From Hymenolepis diminuta (lineage: Eukaryota; Platyhelminthes; Cestoda; Cyclophyllidea; Hymenolepididae), in the NCBI GenBank assembly GCA_900708905.1, contig CAADRB010000016.1, positions 1,803,000 to 1,866,999 of the forward strand: a DNA stretch of 64,000 nt. Direction: 5' to 3'. How positions within the stretch are numbered: position 1 is the stretch's first letter; every line of letters starts with the position of its first letter. Position numbers and translations under genes: made by a program. This document shows positions 25,601-34,898 of this stretch, in pieces. The notes below the pieces were generated by a model. The model was not told the DNA's origin. It searched no databases and saw nothing but the letters and a program-made list of their open reading frames with translations.

Positions 25601-28600
25601 TCTTTAGAAATTCGATAATTATGCATTCTCAGGACCCACCTGACTTGAAGCAATTGGGACTAAAACTGCACCGGATGCTGATTGCTTCACAGGGAAAGTT
25701 TTTCAATGAGTCATATTCTTGGAACCATTTCTAATAGGTTTGAAAAGCAGGTCAGTATATTTGTGAAAAGTACGAGATTATAAGTTTAGGGGATAGTCCT
25801 TATCCCGTCTTCGTAGCTTCAGAACGCTTAGTTGGTCTTCGGTAATATTAGTAAATCGTATATTTAATAAAACTTTCTTATTTTTTCCACAGTGTACCAA
25901 CCTTTGCTTCTCTAGCCCCAGAGACTTTGTCTAAATTAGTGGGTTTGCTTGAAGAGGTACACTATGAACCAGGTGAATATGTGATCCGACAGGGTGCACG
26001 CGGTGATACCTTCTATATTATCGCCTCAGGTCAAGTTCAGGTCACTCAAAACACCCGACCCTCCGGGTCACCGGTACCACATGGTGAAGGAAAGGAGAAG
26101 TTCGTACGACTCATGGGTCGAGGAGAGTGGTTTGGTGAGAAAGCACTCAAAAAGTGAGCCAATGCTCTAATACACTTTCAGTACTCACTTGAACCACTGT
26201 TTTTTAATAATCCTGTATTTTCGCTTTAGTGAAGATATTAGAACCGCTAATATAATCGCCTCCTATCCCAAAGGTGTGGACTGCCTTGTACTTGATCGAG
26301 AGTAAGTTTTGCTCTTACACATACGAACTTATCACTCCGTCAAATAATACGGTTAGTCGACCTTCCTAAAGTTGACTGACTCTCTGCTCAATTACTCGTC
26401 AGACTCATTTGTCATAATTAATGAGTTATTATTATTTATTGAGTTAATTATTCACGAGATAATCATCCTAACTCATTATCCTTGCGTTGTAGTATCGCAT
26501 TATAAATTTATTACTGCAGTACTAACTGTGCATATCAACGTTTTGCAATAAGTTCAAAATGTAAGATGTTCCACTTACGGTTTTGGAATATTTCGTGGGT
26601 GAAATGCTAGGTAACGTATTTTTACAAATTCATTGTTATGGATTGTGAAGTTTTTCATTCTTAAGAAGGACAAATCATTTGGGTCGTGAGGCTCCGAAAG
26701 ATTTTTGCTCATAAGAACCAGAAATACACAAATTCTGAAGAGTTACTTCCTTACTTTGCATAATGCGCAATGATTAAAAGAAGCGCTTGCAACCATTTCT
26801 TGAAAACGTATTTTCTACTTTATTTCTATATTTTCTTCAGATCCTACGGCTTATTAGGTGGAGATATCGGAACATTTGAAAGGCGGTATCCAGATGAAAC
26901 TCTCCTTAAACACCAAGCGTAATTAATTTTTTCAATTATGATCAATTTATTTGTATGCTATGTATCTTTTTCACAGTGCAGCCCTATAAAGTAGCCAAAG
27001 TATTATTAGACCTTCATCTTATTCCATCGGGACATGCGTACAGGAAAAATCGTTAGCAGCTTATTGTTGAGCTCAGTTACGTTTAGTGAAATTAATAATA
27101 ATTAATTAAACGATAATTAATTAAAATCTATTCACATTACACAAAAGGAGATACGTAAGTGAAGAATATGAATGTGCAGTGGATACTACCCAAATAAGCC
27201 CTTAGTTAAATATTGGCGATTCTCACAGAAGTTCAACTATCTGCAGACAAGTACGATTAGCCTCTAACATAGCCTTCTGGTATAATTTGCCCCAAAACTA
27301 GCTAAGCTACGCCTAAAGTAGCGAGACCACAGGAGGTATCGTGTGGGGAGAATTTACTGCAAAAATGCTTAGTAATAGAGTATAATTAGCGCTCTGCTGC
27401 ACGAATTCTGATGGGTGATTGGGTAAGAAGCCTCCGCACCCACCTTCTAAGAGCTGCCTAATCCACCTCTATCCCAATTTTAGTAATTTGGAAATCAATA
27501 TGAGTTAAGGAATTATATCACCTTTTTGTGCAGATTTGACCAGAGGTTAAGCCTACACTTCTCTAATTGTGCAGCGAGGTCTCTCAGAGGAACTTTTTCT
27601 GCTGGCGTTTTAACAATTTTACCATTGTTATTGATATTGAAAACAAAAGCAAGTAACAATAACTTCAATAACTATAAGCACTTGATATTTAGATTTGGCG
27701 TCTAGTCCATCATGGCAGGATTTTTAAAATATTAATATGCAGATTTTTTGGTTCCCTATAGAGAAAGATTTCAGTTGCTTGAATTGAAAGAAACGAATCT
27801 GCAAGATTTCGCGATTGTTGGAACGTTAGGTGTTGGTGGATTCGGAAGAGTTGAACTAGTAAGCTAAATCTTACATCTCTACTGAGGGATTATTCAGTAG
27901 TAACTATCTCCAGTAATATAATTTTAGGTCCAATTGCGCAAAGATCCCACTCGAACGTACGCCCTTAAGAAACTGAAGAAACATTATATTGTTGTAACAA
28001 AGCAAGAAGAACATGTAATGAACGAACGAACCATCCTCATGGCCTGCAACTCAGAATTTATCGTTCGGTAAGACTGATCAAAATACGTTTAAAATAATTA
28101 TCATACTGAAATTTTGAGCCACACAATTTGCCTTCAGATTGTTTAAAACATTTAAAGACCGAAAGTACCTGTATCTTCTTATGGAAGTGTGCCTTGGTGG
28201 TGAATTGTGGACCATACTCAGAAATCGGTAGATTTCATTAATTTAAATAAGCATTTATGCCTGAGATGGTTTCTAATCTAACAATCGTGTTCTATTAGGC
28301 TCTTCTTTGCCGAGTCGACAACTCAATTCTACGTTGCATGTGTGGTAGAAGCACTGATATATTTACACTCTAGAGGAATTGTATATAGGGATCTCAAACC
28401 GGAGAATCTACTTCTTGATCAGTATGGCTACTGCAAAATGGTAAGTTATAATTCAGTAAAATAGATTGACTATTTGATGGAGACATCGAAAATTTAACTA
28501 ATTCTAATAATGCTAGAGGAATAAATTGTGATTCTTAAATTAGTAGATAAGTCAAGGTATACATTCAAAACAATCGAAAACATGATCTCTTAGAAGTTCC

Positions 28601-31600
28601 TTAAAGTATGCTACATCCCTTACCAGAACGACTTATTTGAGTTCTTCCCACGTAGACCAATGATCTTTATAAGGGTTAGTGGGAAATAAAAGGCTTTTCT
28701 AAAACAGGAAGCCAAGTTTTGAATTAGACAAATATATTAAATACCATCAAGTAATGAGAGTAAAATAACAGAAATGAGAAAAATTTGAAACTAATTGGAA
28801 GTGCTGGAAATAAACACCATCTCAGAGTGAAAACTGGGTTTCGTTAAAGAAGTCAAATTACGGTAGGCTGAGTTTAGTTCATTATTTTGCGTCCTTTGTT
28901 AATTTGATGAGTAACGAACACAAATTCATCATCCGATGGTTAGGATAGAGGGGTTGTAGGGTCAGCATGCATATCCGGTAAAACGTAGAAAATATATCAT
29001 TCTGGAGGTATTTTCTCAAGCAAAATAAAATGTTGAAAAAGAAGAGAGTTAGTATTGGCATTTTCTCAATTTTGAAACACTTCCTAAATGACCGTTTGGG
29101 GGTTCGCAGACAATGTTAGCCCTGTTATCAAATGAATTATACAGTACTGATTAAAATATGCACCAAATAAATAATCGTATTCAATCAAATGACCTTGATA
29201 ACAGGATCACCAGCAAGGCTGAATAATTAGACAGAGATCTTAATATTGACCATCGGCTCACAGTCTGGACTATGCTTGCCTTTCGTCTCACCTTTAGCCA
29301 GGAATAAAAATTTTAAAGCTTGTTCAATAATTACTTATTTCTAATGTAGACTGATTTTGGATTTGCCAAGAAGATCGGGCTTGGTCGGAAAACATGGACA
29401 TTCTGTGGTACTCCTGAATACGTCGCTCCTGAGATAATATTGAATAAAGGACATGACTTCTCTGCAGATTCTTGGTCTCTGGGCATTCTCATATTCGAAC
29501 TTATGAATGGAACGTAAGTAGAGTTGACTACTATGCTGAAATATGTGTGTATGTTGAATAGAAATCGATTTAATCTCTCAATATTCGTATCATGTGTATT
29601 TGCTCCTTAAACTTATGATAGACCACCATTTACATCAGAAGAACCAATGAAGACTTACAACATAATTCTTCGTGGAATCGATGCAGTAGAGTTCCCAAGA
29701 AAAATCACCCGAAATGCTCAAAATCTCATCAAGAAGTTGTGCAGGTAATATCACTAGTATTGCGATTTGTTAAAACCGGCCAGAATAAAATCGGTTAAAA
29801 TGATTTACCCTTTATTTATAGAGAGAACCCATCAGAGCGATATGGTTATAGTAAGGGCGGATTGCGAGAGATACGGAAGCATGTGTGGTTTGAAGGATTT
29901 GATTGGGAAGGCCTTCGACATCGTCAACTCAAACCTCCTTATGTTCCAAAGGTGGGATACTATCTTTATATTATTTATTCATCATGACTTAAATGCATAT
30001 GAGATTAATTAATTGCATTATCAGATACTAACTTAAATTTATCTTTATATCATTTCACAAGGTCTTACGTTTGCAATAATATCGATCCAATTTTTAAATA
30101 GCTAATGTTTGTCTCCTCCAGCTTGATTACAAATAATTAGAATAACAGGTGGTAACAATTAGAATACCAAGCTCAGATTGAGAAATAAGAATTCAACTTC
30201 AGTCGTAAAGTTTTGAATTAGCTGAATGTTCCGTGATTGTCCGGTATTTCAAAAGTACGACTTCAACATGGAATTTAGTAAAGTCATAAGGACTTCGATA
30301 ATGCATGCTATTATTAGCTTCAAGTCTGTTAGAAGTAGGTTAGCAACTTTTCTGGAACAAAATGAAGTAAATCTCTGGACGCAGAGCAGACAAATGCGAA
30401 ATCGGAGGTGGGAGCTTAGTGTGGCCACCGGCTAAATCAGATTACACAGTCATCGGTCTTTATCGCTTATGGTGGAGCTGAGTGAACATAGAGCAAATGG
30501 CCGCTTGCTTTCACCATTTGTAATCTTTATGCTTCCTGGTCCTTAGTTCCATTCTTTCATTATGATGCGTATTAATATTTAGAACATGCTACTTAAATCA
30601 TGTTACATAGTTTTGGCTTGTCCAAAGATACTTATTGAAAACGGGCATCGATTAGGTCTTCTTAGTCTTACAACTTTGCAAATCTTGTATAATATAGTGT
30701 GTCATCTATATCGAAAATCTCGACATCGTAATCTAGCGGGGTTGGAAACGTATCTTAAGCTTTATCAAACCCTGACCTTATATTTGGGAGGAATGCAAGT
30801 ATACTTATATCCCGCACTAAATAGCTTTGAGAGCATTCAATGTGCGTAAGACATCGGAGAACACCCTATACACTTTTAGAAAGACAGAAAATGAAACTGT
30901 TAATGGTCGAAACTTACAATTTCTTATAAAAAGACAAATAAACATAATATTAACCAGGTAATATTATATATATCCTCTGATCGGGTGGTTTTTATTGATG
31001 TCCTCTATTACTCGGGTTATTGCTTCCATCAGAGAGGATTTGGTGTAATGGGGATGCTTATTAACTTCCTTTTCAACCACGCCCCGTCCTAGACATAATA
31101 ATTCCAAGAATTAAGGTCTGGCGAGTAGTTAGGAGGCGGCCATAAGTTTGGTGTGGTGTGACATGAACATTATCACCCCTTCAATCCTGGGTTTTGAGAG
31201 CTTTATGTGGTGGAGTCGAAACTTGTTAGAACACAGACTCTTCCTCCATTGGCAACGCTGTCTATCCAAGGCGGATTAACAATGGTTTAAAAAGTCTCTA
31301 CGTAGGCATCTGCCTCTGCATTGACTCTAAGGCCAATTCATCTCCATTGTTTGCGTTCAGCTCCTTTCTAACTTTGCGACTTTTATAAAACTTACGATTT
31401 CTAAATTGCAGTGTTTCGCTTCTGTAGACACTATTACAGCGTGTCTTTTCACTTCATTAGTTATAGTAGTATCTGCTATGAGATTTTCTGATTTAAAAAA
31501 TTCATAAATTATTATCAGGCTAGTTAAAATTACAAAAATATGCATGTTCTCAGATACCTTAAGCACCGTCTATGTATTGAAATCGAATTGCCATTACGTC

Positions 31601-32271
31601 AGCAGATCAAAATTGCTAGACGAATGTAGTTCCAAATCACTAATTTAATTCCTACTATTTCATCGATCAGGATGTTTGGGTGCTGTTACTGAATTAGGAT
31701 CAAGAAGCAGTGTTTAATTAATTAGAAAAGATAGTTCGAAGGCGTAATTTTAAATCTCATTCTCTTGACAACTTTGATTACGCACATTTTTGCCCATCTT
31801 GAGCAGATTTTCGGGACAACTTAAATACAGATCCCTAAAATATATATTTTCAGACGGGTGGACGCTTGAGTTTTAGGTCTGATTAAAGAAGGTCAAATCA
31901 ATTTTCGTTTCTTATTAAACCACAAACAGATTAGAATTTAAGCTCACATCATTTTAGGGTGTTCGATAGCGAATCATGCTTTATAATGTGGTTAACGATC
32001 TCACATTAAAAGCATTTCGACGTAACTTAGTTAACAAATGATTAAAGGTAAGAGTCAGAAACATTGCCTCTTAGGTACTTTTATCCCTTTAAAATTTGTG
32101 AAGTATGAATTCATGAAGGACTAAGAGGGTAGATTAATACTTGCATGTTAACATTACTTGATCTTCTTTGTCAAGGTTGTCAATTCAACCGATGTCGAAA
32201 ACTTCGATTACTACGCGCCAGATAAAGAAGAGCCTCCAGATGACATTTCTGGTTGGGATAAGGATTTTTAA
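10136..32271 (+). CDS. PRKG1: cGMP-dependent protein kinase (PKG), complete 15-exon gene
   Basis: Exons: 10136-10662, 19594-19760, 24247-24360, 24486-24591, 25893-26153, 26230-26301, 26841-26918, 27762-27858, 27928-28067, 28138-28227, 28299-28440, 29350-29513, 29622-29744, 29822-29951 and 32176-32271. They total 2307 bases (768 residues plus TAA 32269-32271), with GT-AG introns and every phase agreeing. PKG is a cytosolic Ser/Thr kinase switched on by cGMP. Domain order: leucine zipper, autoinhibitory segment, CNB-A, CNB-B, AGC kinase, ending in the family-typical SGWDKDF. The first ATG of the open frame is at 10136; the frame opens further upstream only from a TTG at 10091. Intron 1 is 8.9 kb, the size at which alternative first exons are known in other animals. 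The assignment to a PKG I-type enzyme rather than type II is inferred from the zipper and the lack of a myristoylation start. Confidence 0.97.
12370..12403 (+). repeat. Short dispersed repeat, copy 1
   Basis: The phrase tcaaagagtcttacttcatc and what follows recur in similar form at 20171-20206, in the next intron of the same gene. About four bases in five agree by eye. Likely the remains of an interspersed element. Confidence 0.4.
17406..17431. repeat. Perfect 11-bp inverted repeat with 4-base loop
   Basis: The arms aattcgttact and agtaacgaatt flank a TTTT loop, so the stem is exact over 11 base pairs. A weaker tgtca/tgaca inverted pair follows within 25 bases. It could be the centre of a small hairpin transposon, or chance in AT-rich DNA. 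Confidence 0.7.
19594..24591 (+). CDS. PRKG1: PKG exons 2-4: cGMP-binding domain A
   Basis: Exons 19594-19760, 24247-24360 and 24486-24591 encode residues 176-305. The domain opens with [13 protein letters not shown], continues through [18 protein letters not shown], and contains the phosphate-binding cassette [17 protein letters not shown], where the Arg and following Thr are the cyclic-nucleotide contact and cGMP-selectivity positions. It closes with [15 protein letters not shown]. All match the high-affinity A site of animal PKG. Confidence 0.95.
19761..24246 (+). other. PKG intron 2 (4.5 kb)
   Basis: GTAAGC to TTCAG. It contains the second copy of the dispersed repeat (20171-20206), AT-rich palindromic runs near 20480-20600, and a purine-rich block at about 21165-21240. 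No exon is supported in it. Confidence 0.6.
20171..20206 (+). repeat. Short dispersed repeat, copy 2
   Basis: Partner of the copy at 12370-12403, sharing gagtcttac-tca-t-ga-ctt-ggattc with a few substitutions and indels. The boundaries are set by eye. Confidence 0.4.
24592..25892 (+). other. PKG intron 4
   Basis: GTGATT to TTCCACAG. AT-rich. A 75-codon frame at 24592-24819 runs straight on from the exon, but only because of the intron's composition. Nothing else is recognised. Confidence 0.6.
25893..26301 (+). CDS. PRKG1: PKG exons 5-6: cGMP-binding domain B
   Basis: Exons 25893-26153 and 26230-26301 encode residues 306-416. They carry [19 protein letters not shown], the cassette [18 protein letters not shown] with the Arg-Thr pair intact, and DCLVLDRE at the end. 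The loop between VQVTQ and EKFVRLMG is Pro/Ser/Gly-rich and about eight residues longer than in vertebrate PKG as I remember it. This is the B site that links to the kinase. Confidence 0.94.
26302..27761 (+). CDS. PRKG1: PKG introns 6-7 and exon 7 (26841-26918), CNB-B to kinase linker
   Basis: Only 26841-26918 is coding (residues 416-442, [16 protein letters not shown]). It lies between a ttcttcag acceptor and a GC/GTAATT donor. It forms the linker helix after CNB-B and is the least conserved part of the protein. The flanking introns hold AT-rich palindromes (26430-26470, and 27084-27125 with taattaatta twice) and nothing else I recognise. Confidence 0.85.
27762..29951 (+). CDS. PRKG1: PKG exons 8-14: protein kinase catalytic domain
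   Basis: Exons 27762-27858, 27928-28067, 28138-28227, 28299-28440, 29350-29513, 29622-29744 and 29822-29951 encode residues 443-737. The glycine loop is [13 protein letters not shown] (residues 462-474). The ATP-anchoring Lys is K488 in YALKK. Other motifs are GGELWTILR, the catalytic loop [11 protein letters not shown] (Asp 582), the magnesium loop DFG (600-602), the activation segment [13 protein letters not shown] (probable phospho-Thr 615) and APE at 624-626. The C-lobe has [28 protein letters not shown] and [12 protein letters not shown]. Every catalytic residue is intact, so an active kinase is expected. Confidence 0.96.
28441..29349 (+). other. PKG intron 11
   Basis: GTAAGT to AATGTAG, splitting the kinase domain just before the DFG motif. 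AT-rich, with no open frame or element recognised. Confidence 0.6.
29952..32175 (+). other. PKG intron 14 (2.2 kb) carrying a transposase relic
   Basis: GTGGGA to TCAAG. Contains the minus-strand Tc1/mariner-like relic at about 30976-31330. Two + strand frames (30226-30435, 30586-30849) have no family support. Confidence 0.7.
30976..31330 (-). pseudogene. Decayed Tc1/mariner-superfamily transposase fragment
   Basis: Read on the minus strand from about 31330 downward, the pieces [41 protein letters not shown] and then, after a frame change, [15 protein letters not shown] and [13 protein letters not shown] follow in the order of the C-terminal half of a Tc1/mariner (IS630-like, maT-type) transposase. 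At least three in-frame stops and one frameshift break it. The SPDLN motif carrying the family's catalytic acidic region is still readable. It is a dead copy nested in the last PKG intron, and of a different subfamily from the mariner at the left edge. Confidence 0.75.
32176..32271 (+). CDS. PRKG1: PKG exon 15: AGC C-terminal tail
   Basis: Encodes residues 738-768, including [15 protein letters not shown] and the terminal ISGWDKDF. This matches the PKG C-terminus, whose tail wraps the kinase N-lobe. Stop TAA at 32269-32271. Confidence 0.95.
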   Translation, partial: VVNSTDVENFDYYAPDKEEPPDDISGWDKDF

Positions 32272-34627
32272 GAATCCACTATGTCTAATTCCAACGAATT
32301 TCCCAAAAGATTTCAAGTACGTCCACCTTTACAAGCTCTTTCCCTGTCGTTGCCTTGATTTTGCAAAGTACACAAACGCATATTTGATTTCCTCTATCCT
32401 TTTTCTCTTGCCTGTCTTTTCCTATTCCCGATGAGGGTATTTGCCTTTTATTATCTCAAATAGCCAAATTAAACTGAGCGGTGCCGATTATGGGTAATAA
32501 AGATGTATTCCATATTTCAAAAATAGAGAACTGCTGCTTTTTACCTATTGGATAAGACCATCTAAGTAATGATCGGGTTCTTTGTCCATCCATATCTACG
32601 CTCTATCAATTTATTGAATACTAGCTTTGGCCAACAACACATTTACTAATCTTTCTGTTTACATGTTTATTAATTAATTGTAATTATAATGTCTTGAACT
32701 CTGAAATATTTATCGGTTAATAAAAGCATCCAGGTCAATTAAAGAAGGCGGTAACAAAGCTTGGTTTATGCCACCTTATGAAAAATTCGCAACCTTTGAC
32801 CTCTCCAGTTGATTACTGTGGTTAGCCACCCACTTCATTGGATAGGGACTGATGAACGTCATTCTCATGGTATGTCTTGATATAGGTACATGCTGATCAA
32901 TTTACCACTGGTGCGATTGATAGTTAATAATCGAAACTGATATTCTATAGACCGGTATTCAAAGGCTTATAGCATACTCGTACCTAATAGACAAACTAAA
33001 CTTGATGCAGTGTTCAACATAATGACTTCAGAATTAAGTGACCAGCCGATTAGAGAAATTTTTTAACGCACAAATGTCAGTTTTGTTTTTGTCAGTGTGT
33101 GACATCCAGCAAATACTGAAGCATTGTATCACATTGAAAACTGAATACAATGGTATAGAGATATCACCTGGGTAAGGAAATATAATCTTCAATTTTTGAA
33201 GGCACTGCAAAAAAGACTCAAACTTAGAAACCATCGATGTTGCACAGAGAAAAATTGCTTCGCTATTGCCTTTCCTAGTTTTTTCAAATGCACTACCAAA
33301 AACGGTGAATGGATACTTGTATTGGAAGGTGTAGAGAGTTGACATTAGCCTCAAAAAAGTGCTCTGAAATGGTGACCAGGTGACCGAGTAAACGTCGAAG
33401 ATGTACGTTTTGGATAACATGATAAAATCAATATTTAGCATAAGACCAAGTAATGGCATATATATGGGTGTAATTAAGGAAGTTAACAACCAGATTAAAT
33501 CGATAAATGACTAGGAATAAACTCAAGTGCCACAACTCAATGGTTTCTACATAACTTCCGCATTCCACTAGTAGAGAAATTAGAATCACCTCTGATTTTC
33601 TCTTGACAATCTCCAGCCTCTTCTCAGGTTTCAGTAAAATTATTCATAAGTTAAATTTAAAAATTTTTCAATAAAACGGTATTCTAATTCTCTCCTGAAG
33701 TTTAATCTTATCTGAGGTAATGGATCTTACATATTTTTTCTAGGACTTTGGATTTGGATTACAACAAACGACCCTAAAATTAAAATAATGTCCCTTCAGT
33801 GAATTATTCTTGTTTGTCTAATGCTAATAAGCCTTTCGGAGTACCATTTGAAACTTAATCATATTGCTGATTTGTCGCCAGAAATCAAGTAGCTCCCAAA
33901 AGTGGACATCTAGAGGTCCAATGCCTTGATCAACAACTGCAAATTTTTACAGACTCGCAACCAATAAGATTTGCTATAACTTAACCTAAAGAGCTTAATA
34001 AAATCAAAACAAAACGATAACTCAGGAGGCTGATGGGATGCAAACAAGCATAACTTAGGACAGCATATTTTGTCTAAACCGTCCATCCCACTTGACCATA
34101 TGTAGTCGCATACTCCTCTCAACAGCTTGACTGTTATTATGGACAAAATTTATTATCGGTCGGCGGTGGGTTTACCTTTTAGATGCCGATTACATGAGGA
34201 AGACACTTATTATCATGGTCTTAGTGTGACAGTTTAATGTCCTTGAGTGATCGGGGTACTATTATCTCTCTCTGAGTTTGAGCCAATTGAAGCCTCACAA
34301 TATCTAGTGAGTATCTAGGTTATAGCATCACTGGCCATTTTTAAAATTATAATGACAGTAGCTCATCTCACGTGGCTGGGAAAAATTTTTAAAACTCTTT
34401 ACCTTGGGGAAATATCCCAACACATAGAAAGCTTTTTGACCAAACCCAAAAAAACCGTTCTTTTAAGATTTGAAATAAAGACAAGAAATACACAATATGT
34501 TACCATTCATTGTTAAATGCACTCTTCAAGATTATGCACAAGAAAAATCTCTGGAAGTTTAAATGAAGACGGGATGGGGGGTATGAAGTATTTTTGATGA
34601 ACAGAAAAAATGAAGCTGAGGTACTGT
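32272..34627. other. Intergenic region between convergent PKG and the ZP-domain gene
   Basis: Holds the PKG 3' UTR on the left and the 3' UTR of the minus-strand gene on the right (TTTATT at 34149-34154 could be its AATAAA). A 151-codon minus-strand frame (33489-33034) is open but starts at TTG. Its first ATG is at 33459-33457 and I recognise no family. Its hydrophobic composition could be chance or a fragment of a membrane protein. Confidence 0.45.
32496..32501 (+). terminator. AATAAA poly(A) signal for PKG
   Basis: The first canonical hexamer after the PKG stop, 225 bases downstream, on the same strand. Confidence 0.5.
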
Positions 34628-34898
34628 TTAATCCAAGAGTTCCCCTTCAATAGGGTTATTACTTGTTCCCCCACCACCGTGACTATCACCACTGACCGCA
34701 GTAACACTATTGTTTGCATTAGTACATGTTGAGGAAGCAAGACAGTAGGAGAATTCAGGCATCATGTAGAGTTTTGAGGGAAGTCTATATAGGGTCTCAG
34801 GCGCAAGAGTAATCGGCCGTGTTCCCTGACTCGAACCTAGGGTCTTCACTCCAGAGATCAGACACAGAGGTCGGTTTTCCACTACACCACAGCTATTT
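34628..34898 (-). CDS. ZP gene terminal coding exon, overlapping a tRNA-SINE-like sequence
   Basis: Follows a ttttatag acceptor and joins the previous exon as AG+A. Encodes about 89 cytoplasmic residues (TRPITLAPETLYRLP, then a Gly-rich SHGGGGTSNNP) to TAA 34630-34628. The first 75 bases overlap pol III A- and B-box-like motifs on the same strand. The reading frame rests on phase and on openness over 90 codons, not on homology. Confidence 0.7.

Noticed and set aside
33034..33489. 151-codon minus-strand ORF
   Set aside because: Starts at TTG, with no recognised domain and no partner exons. Kept only as a note in the intergenic entry.
34820..34898. Functional tRNA gene
   Set aside because: A and B boxes are present, but the T-stem is mispaired and no acceptor-stem partner is found.
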